Shown here in pieces: positions 1 through 12,354 of a DNA stretch of 64,000 nt. The DNA lies in contig OY821521.1 in assembly GCA_963682025.1 (NCBI GenBank), forward strand, positions 198,783,526 through 198,847,525, in the 5' to 3' direction. The notes below the pieces were generated by a model. That model was not told where the DNA came from, did not search any database, and saw only the letters and a list, made by a program, of their open reading frames with translations. The first letter of the stretch is position 1. Each line of letters begins with the position of its first letter. This DNA comes from Cordilura impudica. Its lineage: Eukaryota; Arthropoda; Insecta; Diptera; Scathophagidae. The translations under genes and the position numbers were made by a program.

Positions 1-410
1 CCTCGTCAATTCAATTTATAAGCAACGCCCAGCAATTTAAGAAAGAACTATCTCAATTTCACTCATAATTAATTAAATGTAATTGATTTCAGCTCTCATT
101 TATATATATATTTTGTTTCTTTAAAAAAAATAAATAAATTTATTTCTTTTATATTTATATTATTTATTTACATATTTTTATTAAATTAACCCATTATGCT
201 TCATATATATGAACCATTTTTTTTATTAATTTTTTATCTTTTTGGGTTTTATTTATTAAATTAATTTTTTTCTGTCATACTGTGTACTATTTATATACTG
301 TGTATTTTTACATGTACTTATTCATCATTACTTTGTAAAAATCCATTACTTTAATTATAAGATTGTAAGTCTTGTTGTAATGGAAAAATAATGAATAAAA
401 TTAAATTAAA
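1..410. other. AT-rich DNA, no gene seen
   Basis: Very A/T-rich sequence with short runs of T and A. I see no coding pattern, no RNA gene and no similarity to the repeat families found elsewhere in the window. Confidence 0.5.
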
Positions 411-581
411 TTCTTTAAAGAGTCCCTTTTCTTGCAAAAGTACTTTTTCTCAAAAAGTACGTAAGTCTTCAAAAAGTACCTTTGCTTAAAAAATATCTTT
501 TCTTAAAAAGTACCTTTTGTTAAAAGTACCTTTTCTTAGAAAATCATCTTTCTTTAAAAAGGTATCTTCTTTTAAAGAAGT
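411..581 (-). repeat. Short E-type minisatellite array
   Basis: About nine degenerate units of 17-20 bp, each containing AAAAGTACCTTTTCTT-like sequence. This is the reverse complement of the TTTTTAAGAAAAGGTAC unit that fills the family E arrays near 41.4, 61.1 and (reversed) 33.1 kb. It is either a fragment of that element or a short seed array. Confidence 0.7.
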
Positions 582-3175
582 ATATTTTTTCATTTTTTTA
601 AATTCCCAAATAAATGCGACCCTTATATAGTACTTTATTTAAGCCATAAACATGTACTGCTTACATACCCAACAAAACGTGGAACTTGAAAATGTAATTT
701 ACAACACAATCCTGCTTTAAACTCCCAGCATTTCTTATGAATGTTCATTTAAAGCTGAGCTAATTTGCAGCCAGTACGCCCAAAACCATGATCTATACCA
801 ACATTCTGGTGAAAATGTGACTTTATCGTTCAGTCGAAAAACAAGTAATTAGTTAATAAAACGTTATACTCGTATCAGTGTACATTTATTAAATTACATA
901 CACACAAAAAAAAATAATTAATAATAAAATAAAAAACAAACTAATAAAGACAATAATGAAAGAACCAGAAACAAAATTGTGTTAAGATTATGTCCAAAAC
1001 TTTAAAGCCAAGAAACCGGCATTTTCACACTCACAGGAAATAAATTATAAATGGTATTTACTATAAAGTATGAGTACGATTATAAATTTGTATCTATACT
1101 TACGAGGGAGTGAGTGTGTTTAAGTGTGTTAAAAAGAATTATTTATGGTAAACAAATGGAAAAGTAAACAAATGGCTTGTCAAAAAGCTTATCTTTTTTT
1201 TTTTTAACAATAAGAATGAAATTGAAATGGGTACAATGAAACCAGCCAACCAAACAACCAACCAACCAAACAACCACCAACATTTATATTTGGAGCGCCA
1301 CATAACACATGTTGGCGAACATTTCCATTCAAAACTCCAGAGTCATACGAAGAGCCGATGAACGAAAACTATGCGCATTCGCCGTTGTATTGTGTATTGG
1401 GGTGTATCATATATCGGTATCGGTATCGGTATGGATTTATTATGATGTGGGGGCATGGGGCATGGGGTATGGTATGGGGTATTGTATTGTATTGTTTTAT
1501 TGGCATTTGTCCACAGCACACATGCACTCATGCACGCATAAGAGAAGGCAAGTCAAGACAAGATGTGTCGTTTTATTCAGTTTACAGATAGTATTGGCAC
1601 TTATTGTTTTTTGTTTTTGTTTTTTTTTTTGTTTTTAATCAATAATAACAATGATAAGATTAAGTTAAAACAATTAACCCATTAGTTAACTTTGACAACG
1701 AGAACAAACAGATACATTAAGTTGGCGATTGTTGGCATTTGTTTGAACATAATTGATAGACGTCGTCGTAAGCGTGTTCCAACAACGACTAAATATTAAT
1801 AAAATTTCACACAATAAAACCACGATTGAGATAAAACACAAAACACAATATATATATATACTCGTATATAAGTATAATGTTGTCGCAAAATTTAGTAGTT
1901 TGATAAAAAAATAAGAAATTAAATTAACAAGCTTAACAATATCTCAATTACGTTATTTGAAAGAAGAAGAAAAAAAAAGCAAAACTGGGCTAAACTAATC
2001 GAGACGCCTAAGAATACAAATTGCCATGGTATAAGAATTAAATTGCCATGCAGAAAATTACCTGTAACATTTGGAAATTACAGTTATCCTCGGTTAATTA
2101 TCTTGTCAAAATTTACAAGATTGTGGGGAAAGCATGTAAACGAACACGTTTAATTACCTCATAGGAGGCAATTAGACGAATACTTTTATATACATCAGAA
2201 AAAACAATTATCCGAGCATATGTAAAACAGGATTATTAAAATAACTTAAACATTTTATTAAATAAAAATAATTCATATATGTCACATAAAGAAATAAATT
2301 GCAAACACTTTTTGGTATGTTCCCACAGACTTACACAAAAATAATCACCCCTGTTCTTGAACCCACTATCACAAAATAAAAACTCGGAAATGAAAAAATT
2401 CTTAAATTTACGATTTTTTTGCTGTTCTCTGATTTCAATAAGAATATTTTTTTCTTGTTTCAATTCACATAGAAAAGGTTTTGTGAAATCAAAACAAATG
2501 CCCTTTTTTCTACTAAACAGGTCTTAAGAGATAAAAAAAAAACAATTGATATTTAAACTCTAACATGTTTTTTACTGAAGTTATCATTATTTTTAAAAAT
2601 CAGACATTCATTTTATGAAAACAAAACTCGTAATCAATGGTCGATGTTAATAAAACACACTTTTAGAGATGATGTTCTTCTAGAAATATAATAAAAACTT
2701 TTTATTTACACAATCTATTTTCCATTATAATTTTTTCAATTATAACATAGATTCTTTATGCACTAATTATTACGCATAAAGGAATTTAAAATAATATTTC
2801 ACTCAAATCTTATATTTTTATTTTTTTTGCATATGACTGCCACAACTTTGTTTATGTTCGAAACAGTAGTGATGCCAGTCAAATCTAATTTATTTGAATT
2901 TCGAATATTCTTTGGTGATGCCTAACTTATTTCAAAAAGAGAAGTCATTCCTAATTCAACGAAATTTAAGAACAAAAAAAATTAAATGAACAAGTAAAAT
3001 GTTATTTTAAAAGAAAATATTTTTTTTTCCTTTCTTTATAATCTTAAGGAAAAACATGCAAAAATTATTTCAGATTTTTTTGTGAAAGTGACTAAAGAAC
3101 CATATGGCACCTCGGTTTCTCGATAAAATATGGTTCTGAAGCTAAACCATATGTTTCATGTTATTTGACAATAAA
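582..3175. other. Unassigned AT-rich DNA with microsatellites
   Basis: No gene recognised. Simple repeats include CCAA/CAAC-rich sequence near 1244-1280, about three and a half copies of TATCGG at 1413-1432, and a G-rich stretch at 1446-1494 built from GGGGCAT and GGTAT steps. The reading frame of about 109 codons that crosses 1309-1638 runs through these repeats and resembles no known protein. This may be single-copy host sequence, because no second copy is visible in the window. Confidence 0.5.
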
Positions 3176-6100
3176 CAAGTAAGAGTGTTAAATTCGGCTG
3201 TGCCGAATCTTTGATACCCTCCACCTCGATTTGAGTATTGATAATAAATGTAAATGAAAAAGTAAACAATTTTTTTAAACTTAATACCAAATTATTTCAG
3301 CAAATTCTTTGGGTTGGTTTTCGTCTTTTCTATTATTTCGGATTTATTTCGGTGTTTGCTTTTTGGTCATTGTGGTTGCTGATCGGCATGCATTTAGGTT
3401 ATATACCTATATGCATGCGTTTCCGGTTATATGACATAACTTCTCTTTTAATTTAGTTTTTGCTAATTAAATAGCTCGCCCTAACCTCCATTGCAAAGGT
3501 AATGGTTGTGTAGGGTGGCTATATGCATTAAATCGTGCTAATTGGAGATGGCTGTATAGTTTCTTTTAACTGGCCAAATATTTCTTCATTGTGGCCATAT
3601 AGGTCGGATGGAGTAACAAAATAATAACCAAAAAAAAAAAAGGTCTCTCAACTTTATTTTTAAAATATTGCCATATTTTGAAAACATAGAGAATAAATTT
3701 ATAATAATAATAAATAATCAAATTAGGGATGCCAAACGCAAAAAAACCAAAAGTCCCAAACATTTTAAATAAAATAATTTGTTCTCTTTATTTTCTGAAA
3801 AACTTCAAATTTTCATCCAAAAAAAATTGTGCAAAATTTATATATAACAAATAACATTCTCGTCAAATTACGTTTACTTATGTAACAATTTTTATGTTAG
3901 CAATTCTTAAATATCATTTGAGATTTTCTTAAATTCATTGAATTTAAATTAATATTTTCTGTAGTGCGATTCTGTAAATTTCAAATTCAACGATCTGACA
4001 ATCGCAAAATATATCGACAGCTATTTTTGTTTGCACTAAGGATTAAGTGATTCACTAAGTACATACATCTTAACGACAGTCGACAAATCTGTTTTTCTAT
4101 TTATTTAAATTGTAAACTAGTGGCACCTCTGTCAAAATAAGCGAAAAACACAAAGAATAGAAAAAAACAAATTACTTCGTGTTTGACAGGATGATTTTAT
4201 GTTTATGTTTAATATCTCTATTTTTTTTTTTACTAATATTTCTGTTTATTTATTTGAAAATGAAATAATGGATTGAATATGCTATTTAATTTTTTTATTT
4301 ATATAAAAAAGTTTTTTAATTAAAGCAAAATATTTTCACAATTTTATGATTTTTATTTATGTATGACGACATTTCAACCTAAAAATTTAAGTTTTTATCG
4401 ATTGAATAAACAACACAAAAATGGTTGTCGTTTAGATAACAACAACAGCTGACTTTAACAATAGCGAATATCGTTTAAAAATTTTACTGATTATTTTGCA
4501 ATTTTCTTTTTTTTACGATTCGACTATCGTTAAAAGAAGTTACTGAATCGCGGTACTGAAAAGTTATTAATATCTCCTGAATGGCAATATTTTTTTTAAA
4601 GGTAAACATTTTAAAATGTAAACATATTTGGTGTTTTTTTTTTTTGGAATTTCAATTTGTGTTTAACGAATAAAATTTATATATTAAAGATGCAATTGAT
4701 GTCTTCTAAATTAAAAATTATTATTTCCGACGTTTTGATATGATTTTCTGAAATTCAATTAATATTTTCTAATTTATAATTGGAAGTTTTAATTCCAGTT
4801 TTTAGAATTGATATTTTCTTAAATTTGAATGGAAAATTTTAAAAGTGCAATTTTGTATTTATGTGAATAATAATGCTTTATTAATTATAAACAGTTTTTA
4901 AAAATCAGATATTTTGTAGGTAAAGCAGAATAATAGTTCTATATAACTATGTAGAACTGTTTTGAAAGCAAAAAACTCATTGATGAACTCGGTAACTCTA
5001 TTTTGTAAAGACAACAAAAAGTTAACATGTCAAACTTATGTTCATATTTGTAAAATAATAATGAAAAAACGTATGAAATAAAAGACCAGCCCGTGTATAC
5101 TCTTAACATTGATCTGTATGATATCTATTTGAAAATATTGACATTCATGTTAAAATAGAAATAAATATTGCAAACCTAATTAGAACAAAAATTGTGGCGC
5201 CATCTACTGTGGCATAGTCACGCTGAGCAAAATGAAGTGACACTCTGTTAATGCAAAAGAAATCTATTTTCCCATAACAAAATATTGCAGAATTTTATGT
5301 AAATAAAATAATATACCGTTTTATTTCTAACATGCAGTTACTATGAGTATACATACATACATACATATATATAATATATGTATATTATTTGTATTATTTA
5401 ATATGTGTATGTATGTATATGTAAATATTACACACAAAAAATACAACATCAAACGTTATTTTTGTGTTTTTCTCTTTAAATAAATTAATACATAAATTTA
5501 TTTTGCTAAATTTACATTTGGGCAATTCACAACAGGTGTTGTATATTGTATGTTGTATTGAAATACACAATACAATCATTTATTGTGAACACTCAGTTGT
5601 ATTTTCATATTGTAAAATGCTTTCTTTAGTAATTTTCGATCCAACGAGGAAAGATCGCTTCGTCGATTCTGCTATTTTGTATAAGAGAAAATACTTGTCA
5701 GTGTTTGCTTTTTGGTCGTGAGATATACCCTGGAGTTTTAGTTACGTACCTCATGCATTTTAATTTATAATGAAAAAAAAAATTTTTAAATGTTTTGGTT
5801 GGTACTGAAAGAGAAAATACATACTAAAAAAATATAAACATTAATTTTTATATAAATAAACTTATCGATGTATTTGCGTTATTTGCATTATTTGCCATAT
5901 TTTATTTTATTATTATTTATGCTGATAAAATTCTATGTATTTGTTTTTTCTTTTTCATAAAAACTGGTATTCACTTGGAACTGATATGTTATGATACAAT
6001 ATACAACATTTACTAAACATAGCAAATGAAGTTGGATCGTGTTCAGATTTTTCAGTGAAAATTACCAACAACAATTTTACACTATTGTAAAGTGATACAC

Positions 6101-6996
6101 GATACAACAGATACAACGATACATTACCCATTGTGAATTGCCCAATTGTTTTTTTTTATTAAGAACTAGGTATTTTACCATTATTTGCTTTAGATGTTGG
6201 TGAATTTTTACTCCCTTTATATTAACTCGTAGTGTCTGCTTGTCGAAAAAATTTTGGATCGATTTTAACCACTTTCGCGTGACCCAATCGATCTGAAATT
6301 TTGCAGACAGGCTCGTGGCAATGACACAAATGATCTAACAAATTTCTTTAGTGATGCCAAAACAACGGAAACTTTTAAATTTTTCTACCAGAGTTGATAA
6401 AAAAAATGTACAAAGGGTTTGTTTTTATTATATTATTACCACAACGACCACAAAAACAACAAGTCCAGCTATGACAACAATGCAATATTTAGAATAACAA
6501 CAAGAACAATATAGAAATATCATGTTTTTCATTTTTTTGTTTTACTTTTTCAGAGATTTCCCTGGACCTGCTCCACCGATTTTAATGATTTTTGAAGTGG
6601 AAACCTTCCCATGAATGTGGTGAATCATTCTCACTAAAAATGATCACCCGAGCTGTCCTATTGAGGGCGTGATCGTGACAAGAACAACAAGACTTTTTTT
6701 ACTTCTTCATTCAAATCTCGGGCCCTAATCGACCGATTTGGACGATTTTAAACAGCAAACTTTTCAGGATGCTAGTGAATCATTTTTTATGTCAACGAGT
6801 ACCTTAGCTTCCCGATTGATGCCGTCATCGTGATTTCCACAGACGGACAGACGGACATCGCTATATCAACTCCGGTTGTTATAAGGATCACAAATATATA
6901 TATTTTCTGGGGTCCAAAATTTTTTTTCTAATTATTACAAACGGAATGACAAACTTATATATACCCTCTGCACACTGGAGTGGAGGGTATAAAAAT
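3176..6996 (+). mobile_element. Family A large non-autonomous repeat, copy 1
   Basis: The left end begins CAAGTAAGAGTGTTAAATTC, followed by a 7-bp hairpin (ATTCGGC-TGT-GCCGAAT) and then GATACCCTCCACC. The right end contains a run of GGAC/AGAC tetramers near 6841 and closes with ATACCCTC...GAGGGTAT (8-bp stem) and TAAAAAT. TACCCTCCAC near the start recurs inverted near the end, so there are subterminal inverted repeats. No long reading frame is present, so it cannot move by itself. These ends match the layout known for dipteran mini-me/DINE (Helentron-associated) elements, but that family assignment is inferred. The copy is about 3.2 kb once the element inserted at 5519-6144 is removed, close to copy 3. 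Confidence 0.85.
5519..6144. mobile_element. Element G, 626-bp MITE inside family A
   Basis: Perfect 14-bp terminal inverted repeats (TGGGCAATTCACAA) continue as imperfect TGTAT-rich subterminal repeats. It is flanked by ATT at 5516-5518 and ATT at 6145-6147. The two other A copies (near 21,557 and 30,187) read straight through as ACATTGTTTT at this place. This gives the empty site and shows a 3-bp ATT duplication. No transposase is encoded; the short reading frames are not protein-like. The superfamily is unclear, since a 3-bp duplication alone does not decide it. Confidence 0.85.
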
Positions 6997-7475
6997 ATGA
7001 TTTCGGAAAATACTTCGAAAATATAAAATTTGTGTTTTCAAGAAACCCAAAATTTCAATTTCGTGTTATTTCAAATTCATTCTTATTCAAATAACAACGT
7101 TTCAAGAACAGGGCTGATTTAGATTACTCCGTAACTGTGCGTGACTATGCGTGACTGTGCGTGACTACCCCAAAATTAATCTGTAGTCATAACAAGACTA
7201 TTGGCCAAGATTCAGAGTTTAAAAAAAGGCCACTCTCATAAGCGTTAAATATATTTCCAGAAAATTTAGGACACATTTACGTTAATTTTTATTACTTTCT
7301 CCATGTATCTTTGTGAATCTATGTTTTCTCTCCTCTTTCACATCCACAACCAACCACTGTTCGGTTCAAAATCGGAATTAATTTTTATAGCAAACTCCTT
7401 TGCTTTTTCCATTGCCAATTTTCTAGAATTAAGTACTTTGGATAATTAAACCAAGGAAATTTAATCGAAATTTTA
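6997..7475. other. Unassigned DNA with a short tandem repeat
   Basis: No gene recognised. Near 7132-7167 a short tandem repeat of about 10 bp reads GTGCGTGACT, then ATGCGTGACT and GTGCGTGACT. The rest is unremarkable AT-rich sequence. Confidence 0.45.
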
Positions 7476-7620
7476 TTTTCTGGATAAAATACTTGAGGTA
7501 ATTACCCGAATTGGGCGAAAGTTAATAAACCATGAAAAAGTGGCCAAAAATGGGGATTTAGAATTCGAGGTAAATAAGCGTGAAAAGTACGCGTGGGGTA
7601 ATTAAACGGGTTATACTGTA
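7476..7620 (-). mobile_element. Possible pogo-like element terminus
   Basis: Read on the minus strand from 7618 the sequence begins CAGTATAACCCGTTTAATTA and is preceded by TA at 7619-7620. A CAGTATAA-type end next to a TA dinucleotide is typical of pogo/Tigger-type elements. I could not find the partner end, so this is either a truncated copy or chance. No transposase is visible. Confidence 0.35.
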
Positions 7621-7875
7621 GTACGAATATATTTATAGGAGGACGGATCGTCGAGCTAATTGATCTAACAGAGAAAGCACACAAAAATTGGGAAAAAAAT
7701 TTATTTCTCAACAGAGTTTCCTTTTAATTCGATAAACCTTCTCTCAACGATATTCAATTTTCGATAGCCTTTTTAAAAATAGAACAAGCGAGCTCCTCAT
7801 TATTCAACTTCTTCCTTATAGGACAATAATTTACATTGAGTTGATTAAACCATTCTTTCTATTTTGCCAAGTGCG

Positions 7876-8586
7876 TTTTTATAGCCTATAGTACTATGTG
7901 GTCAGGATATAATGACTTTGTGTGATGTTTGTAACTACAAAAAATATTTGACCTATTATACCGATCGACTCATAATCACTATCTGAGTCGATTTAGCGAT
8001 GTCCGTCCGCCCGTCTGTGTGTCCATGTAAACCTATTAATCAAACTACAGGTCACAAATACGAATATATTTTGGTGAAATCTAGTGTACAAGCTTAAGGC
8101 CTTAGCATGAACGCTATTAGAATTGGTGAAAATCGTTGCACCTTCAGACGTAGTCCCCATACAAATGATAACGACTTAACTTGCCGTAACATCCATATTA
8201 TCATATAGATCTCGGTCAAATTGGGTTTGTGTATGTTTAATACATCCATTTATCAGTAGTTCACAAATAAACCCTATAGGACAATTCTAAGTCATAGCAT
8301 CAATATGAAGCTAATTCCCGATCGTCCCTATCTATCAAAAAAACAAAAATATTGCACAAAATTTTTTTCAAATTTGCTTTGTATATGTTTTTGTAAAAAA
8401 TAAGTGACCTTACCAAATATAGTCAGGATCGGTCCATTTTTCGACCTAGTAACCATATAAATATAGCCTCCGATATTAACTTTTTTATGGTTTTTTGGTT
8501 TATGCTCATTTTCTATATCCAGTTAGTTGAACCTAAGGGGTAGGGTCTCTCAATGCATGGTATAGGGTATCGTTTAGTCGGTCTAC
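7876..8586 (-). mobile_element. Family B repeat, copy 1 (left inverted arm)
   Basis: A full-looking B copy in reverse. The outer end TTTTTATA...ACTATGTGGTCAGG is the complement of the B 3' end, where CCAC-ATA-GTGG forms a small hairpin. A GTCC/GTCT run lies near 7998, and the other end finishes in the B start (GATACC...AGTCGGTCTAC reversed). It faces B copy 2 in inverted orientation across the transposase relic. Confidence 0.85.
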
Positions 8587-8696
8587 TTTACATTGCAATA
8601 AATGCGGTAATTAACAAAGAAAAAAAATATAACGGTAATATCAATTGTGTGTTAGAAAATATTAACATATGCATCATTTATTAAAGAGTTTTAAAA

Positions 8697-9390
8697 ATGC
8701 CACTAAAAGAATTAGATTCACGTAAACTGATTTGCAAATTTTGTAAAGAAAATCCGTGCAAGAAAAACCTTGACATTGTTAATCACATCAAGGACATGGG
8801 ACTTAAAAAAAAGTTGAAAAGGGCAGTTGGGAAATAAAAGGAAAATAAAGGAATCTATGGAAGTTCAGAAGAAAAGGAAAAAACAGCATCAGCAACAACT
8901 GAGAGACAAGAAAAAATTATTAAATTCAGACAACAGCTCCTTTCTCAAAATTACTTCTCTGCTACCATTGAGTACAAACGTGTAATGGATGATAAGTCAT
9001 ACTTCACAGTGGAAGGCAATATATGGCAAGAAAAGTATAACTTTGAGTCTTCTGAACATTAAACTCCCTAAACATCGAAAAACATATTAAGAACAAGATC
9101 CGAGGTAAGGTTTTATTGTAGTTGGCAATTAGTGAGCATGATGTCAGTAAACCAATATTTTTCAAAGGCAAATTAGGTGTAAATGCAAACGTTTATAGGC
9201 AAAAGATTCATCACAAAATACAATGAAAATTAAAAAATAGTTCTCTGGGCAGACTTAGCGTCCTCCCACTAAGGCAAAGCAGAGAAATCAAATTTGTGTC
9301 GAATAATAACAACTCACCACATGTTCCCCAACTTAGACACATCGAAACTTTTTGGACAAATTTGAAAAGAAGAGCGTATAGAAATAGATA
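8697..9390 (+). pseudogene. Tc1/mariner-superfamily transposase relic
   Basis: This is a broken DDE transposase, an enzyme that cuts and pastes its own element at inverted ends. An ATG at 8697 opens 46 codons with a CKFC...C...H cysteine/histidine cluster, followed by a stop. The protein resumes in another frame with VMDDKSYFTVEG (8982-9017), which holds the first catalytic Asp. The block LAISEHDVSKPIFFKGKLG follows near 9122, with W replaced by a stop just before it. LWADLASSH (9243-9269) holds the second Asp, and SPHVPQLRHIETFW holds the final acidic residue (Glu codon at 9344-9346), ending at a TAG. Most of the DNA-binding helix-turn-helix region appears lost. At least two frameshifts and several stops make it inactive. 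It sits 110 bp and 42 bp from inward-facing ends of two inverted B repeats. The superfamily call rests on recognised motif order, not on a search. Confidence 0.82.
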
Positions 9391-9432
9391 GCAAGCAAAA
9401 AGTGTAAATTACTTCATTTAGAAAATAAAACA

Positions 9433-10106
9433 ATTAAGAAAATTATAGTCAGTCTAGGTCAACTATGCGATACCCTATATCATGCGTTTAGAGAATTGGT
9501 CTAAGGACCAACTAATTGGGCATAAACCTGAGTGGGATTTTTATTATTTTTTTGCTTGCAGTTCAAAAAAAGTTCATATCGGATGCTAAATTTATATGGG
9601 TACTATGTCAGAGTATCGACCGATCCTGACCTTCTTTGGTGAAGTCACTTATTTTTAGCAAAAACATATACAAACCAAATTTAAGAAAAATCTGATAGAT
9701 TTAAGTGAAGATCGGGAAGCAGCTATATAGGGAGGCTATGACTAGAATTGTCCTATAAGGTTTATTTTTGGACAACTGATGAATGGATGTATTAAACATA
9801 CACAAACCCAATTTGACCGAGATCTATATTATAACTTGGATGTTATGGCAATTTAAGTCGATCTTATAGGGGTCATTTGTATGGGAGCTAGGTCTGAAGA
9901 TGCAACGATTTTCACCAATTTCAATAGCGTTCGTCCTACAGACCACAGAAGCTTATATACCAAATTTCATCCAAACATATTTATATTTTCGACCTGAAAT
10001 TTGATTACAAGGACACGGACGGACAGACGGATGGACGGACATCGCTAAATCGACTCAGAAAATGAAAAGATGGGTCTAGGTCAAATAGTTTCAAGAATTA
10101 TATAGT
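9433..10106 (+). mobile_element. Family B repeat, copy 2 (right inverted arm)
   Basis: Begins with AAGAAAATTATAGTCAGTCT and GCGATACCCTATA, and runs through the B body (GTTCATATCGGATGCTA..., CCAATTTGACCGAGATCTAT). It reaches the GGAC/AGAC run near 10,017 and then breaks off before the usual 3' hairpin, right where a Helitron-like start (TC at 10,111) follows. It mirrors copy 1 around the transposase relic. Confidence 0.85.
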
Positions 10107-10110
10107 GCTA

Positions 10111-10837
10111 TCTATATATATAAATGTGAAAGTATGTATGTTTGTTTGTTTATTTGTAGCATATCGGAGGCTGAACCATTGGAACGATTTTTTTTTAAAA
10201 TTTTTACAGTCTCAGTGGGTATCTGGAAGAATAATTTTGATATTTTTGGTGGACGTGGCACCTCCCATACGAAGTGAATTTTTAATATCATAGCAATGCC
10301 GAAAATAGGCGGGATCGAATAAGTGGGCGGGCACCTCCCACCTAAAGTAATAATTCTATATCATATATCTCGAGTACTATAACAGAGACAGTTTTGCAAA
10401 TTTGTGTCATCTATTATTTATGTGAGGTCATCTATTATTTATGTGAGTAGTCGGACAAAAAAGGTCAGGATCGGACCAATGGGCATCACACCTACCATAA
10501 AAGTAAATATTAATTAAATATTATAAATATTAAATGTGAGAGCCTTTGAACGTTGCGTGAGCCCATAAGTTATTCATGTGATTAGTTGGATAAAAAATGT
10601 GCATGATCGGAGCAGTAGACGTGGTACCACCCATACAAAGTAAATATATAATATCATATAACTGGAGGACTATAATAGGGAAAGTCTTGACACTTTGTAC
10701 GAATCCATCACATATAAATGTTAGCAGTCAGATACATAATGGGCATTATATTATTAGTGGGCGTGGCACCGCCTATACAAAAAATATAGTATGAGCGCGA
10801 CAGTCTTGAAACTTTTAACAATTACATTAATTACCAA
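10111..10837 (+). mobile_element. Probable Helitron, TCTATATATATAAATG type
   Basis: Starts A|TCTATATATATAAATGTGA, the TC start after an A expected for a Helitron, followed by the GTATGTTTGTTTGT-rich leader and CTGAACC...GGAACGATTT seen in many arthropod Helitrons. The body repeats a GTGGGCGTGGCACCTCCCAT-like block several times (near 10,250, 10,330, 10,615 and 10,760), each followed by AAAGTAAATAT and ATATCATAT sequence. No protein is encoded. The 3' end is not clear because the element abuts the Helitron copy that begins at 10,838. Confidence 0.55.
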
Positions 10838-11184
10838 CTAGCTGATTCCAGCACTCGAAATTCGAGTGCAATTTCTAGGCAACTTTATTTCTCAACTTAG
10901 CCAATTCACAAACCAACACTTTTATCGTTTATTATTATTGTGAATGAAGGTAACAAACTCATTAATAAACACACACATAGCATACGTATAATTTCATGTA
11001 TGTGTTAGTAGCAACTTTAAATTCAATTTACTCAAAACAAAGGAAAAAATTTTAAAATCTGTAAATATGGTGAACAGCTAAAAAGAAATACCTTTCAAAT
11101 AATATACGTTTGGTCAAAATCGGGATAAAACGATAGAACAAATCATTGGTAACAAGAAATTGCCTGGCCTATCAATATAATAGA
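10838..11184 (-). mobile_element. Family C non-autonomous Helitron, copy 1
   Basis: On the minus strand it begins A|TCTATTATATTGATAGGCC and ends with the hairpin GCACTCG-AAATT-CGAGTGC, a spacer of 9-10 nt, and CTAG|T. A TC start, a palindrome about 10 nt before a CTRR end, and insertion between A and T are the standard Helitron signature. At about 347 bp it has no coding capacity and needs a RepHel protein from elsewhere. Confidence 0.88.
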
Positions 11185-12354
11185 TGTGAGTAGTTGTGGA
11201 AAATATAGGCGGAATCGCCAAATTCAACAATTGCCAAAATCGCGCAAATAAAAAATGGCCAAACGATATTCTAAATTAAACGCCAATCGTTGAGTCTTGT
11301 CGGATTTAATTTGGAAAATCCATGCTTTGCTCCAGAGTATAAACTCCGAAAAATATTATAATTTTTGCATCGAATGAAAAAACAAATATTTCTGGTGGTT
11401 ATAAGCATCAGCACAACCGCATCATACGCTAAATAAAAAGTATAAAAATGATGGATATAATGACCATTAATTAAACACAGCATATACCAACAAAAATATC
11501 TGATAAGATATGAATAAAAACTTTTTTTATTTTCTTTTAATAAATATACTTCATATTTCATTCAAAAATATTTATTGCTTTCAACTTTTTTTAAGGAGTT
11601 TCTGTTTTTTCTTCCTGTTCTACCTCCTGTTATTGTTAGGCAAGAGACTTATTGTCGCCAGTCTGCAAAAGACAGAAGACGCCTGTGCTAGCTTAACTTA
11701 TAGAGATTGCATAGCAAATCTTTTATGGTTTGTTCTATGCACACTTATGTACATATATAGAATTTTAATATGTGAATTTCATTTCTTAAATTAAATAAAA
11801 ATTTAAAAAAATATTAAACATTATTTCCAAATCAGAATAAACTAAAAGTAGAATATTTATAAACGAATTTCGAGCTGTGAAAACTTTAACAAAACAAAAA
11901 CATACATTAACCTGCATTCAGCCACAACATAAAAGAAAAATGGTTTGTTTTGGTTTTTTGGTCAGTCATTCTTTAATAATTTAAAAAATTTTCTTATTAT
12001 CTTCAACAAAAAAAAAGAACAACAAACAATTAAGCGATTTTATTTAGTTATTAATTATATATGGGTGTTCCACCATAAAAAATAATGCGTGGTAACTATT
12101 TCTTTCACCATATTATTTTGACAATAGTTGCTTATATTTTTGTTTTTTTAATATTTATGTAAGTATGTTATGGCTTATATCAGCAGCCCATATATCATTA
12201 TTGCTATAAAAAATAATCAATTTATAGTTATAAATATTTTAGCTACGTGATTGATGTTATTGTGCAAATAAATATTTTCACAGATAAAAAAAAAAAAAAA
12301 GATAAAAAACCGTCTATAAGGATTTCGCCGATTCATGAATGCCAAGCCATTTTC
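11185..12354. other. Unassigned AT-rich DNA
   Basis: No second copy in the window and no recognised gene. The reading frame of 94 codons at 11,510-11,794 is rich in Phe, Leu and Tyr and looks like translated T-rich sequence. A poly-A run lies near 12,287. Confidence 0.45.

Noticed and set aside
1309..1638. Open frame of 109 codons and its overlapping frames
   Set aside because: It runs through TATCGG and GGGGCAT microsatellites and T-runs, and neither the protein nor its shadows resemble anything known.
8697..8837. Small intact zinc-finger gene of 46 codons
   Set aside because: The frames downstream continue with transposase motifs, so this is the N-terminal piece of the same broken transposase.
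11510..11794. 94-codon hydrophobic frame as a membrane protein
   Set aside because: Phe/Leu/Tyr richness follows from T-rich DNA; there is no start context, no relative and no splice evidence.
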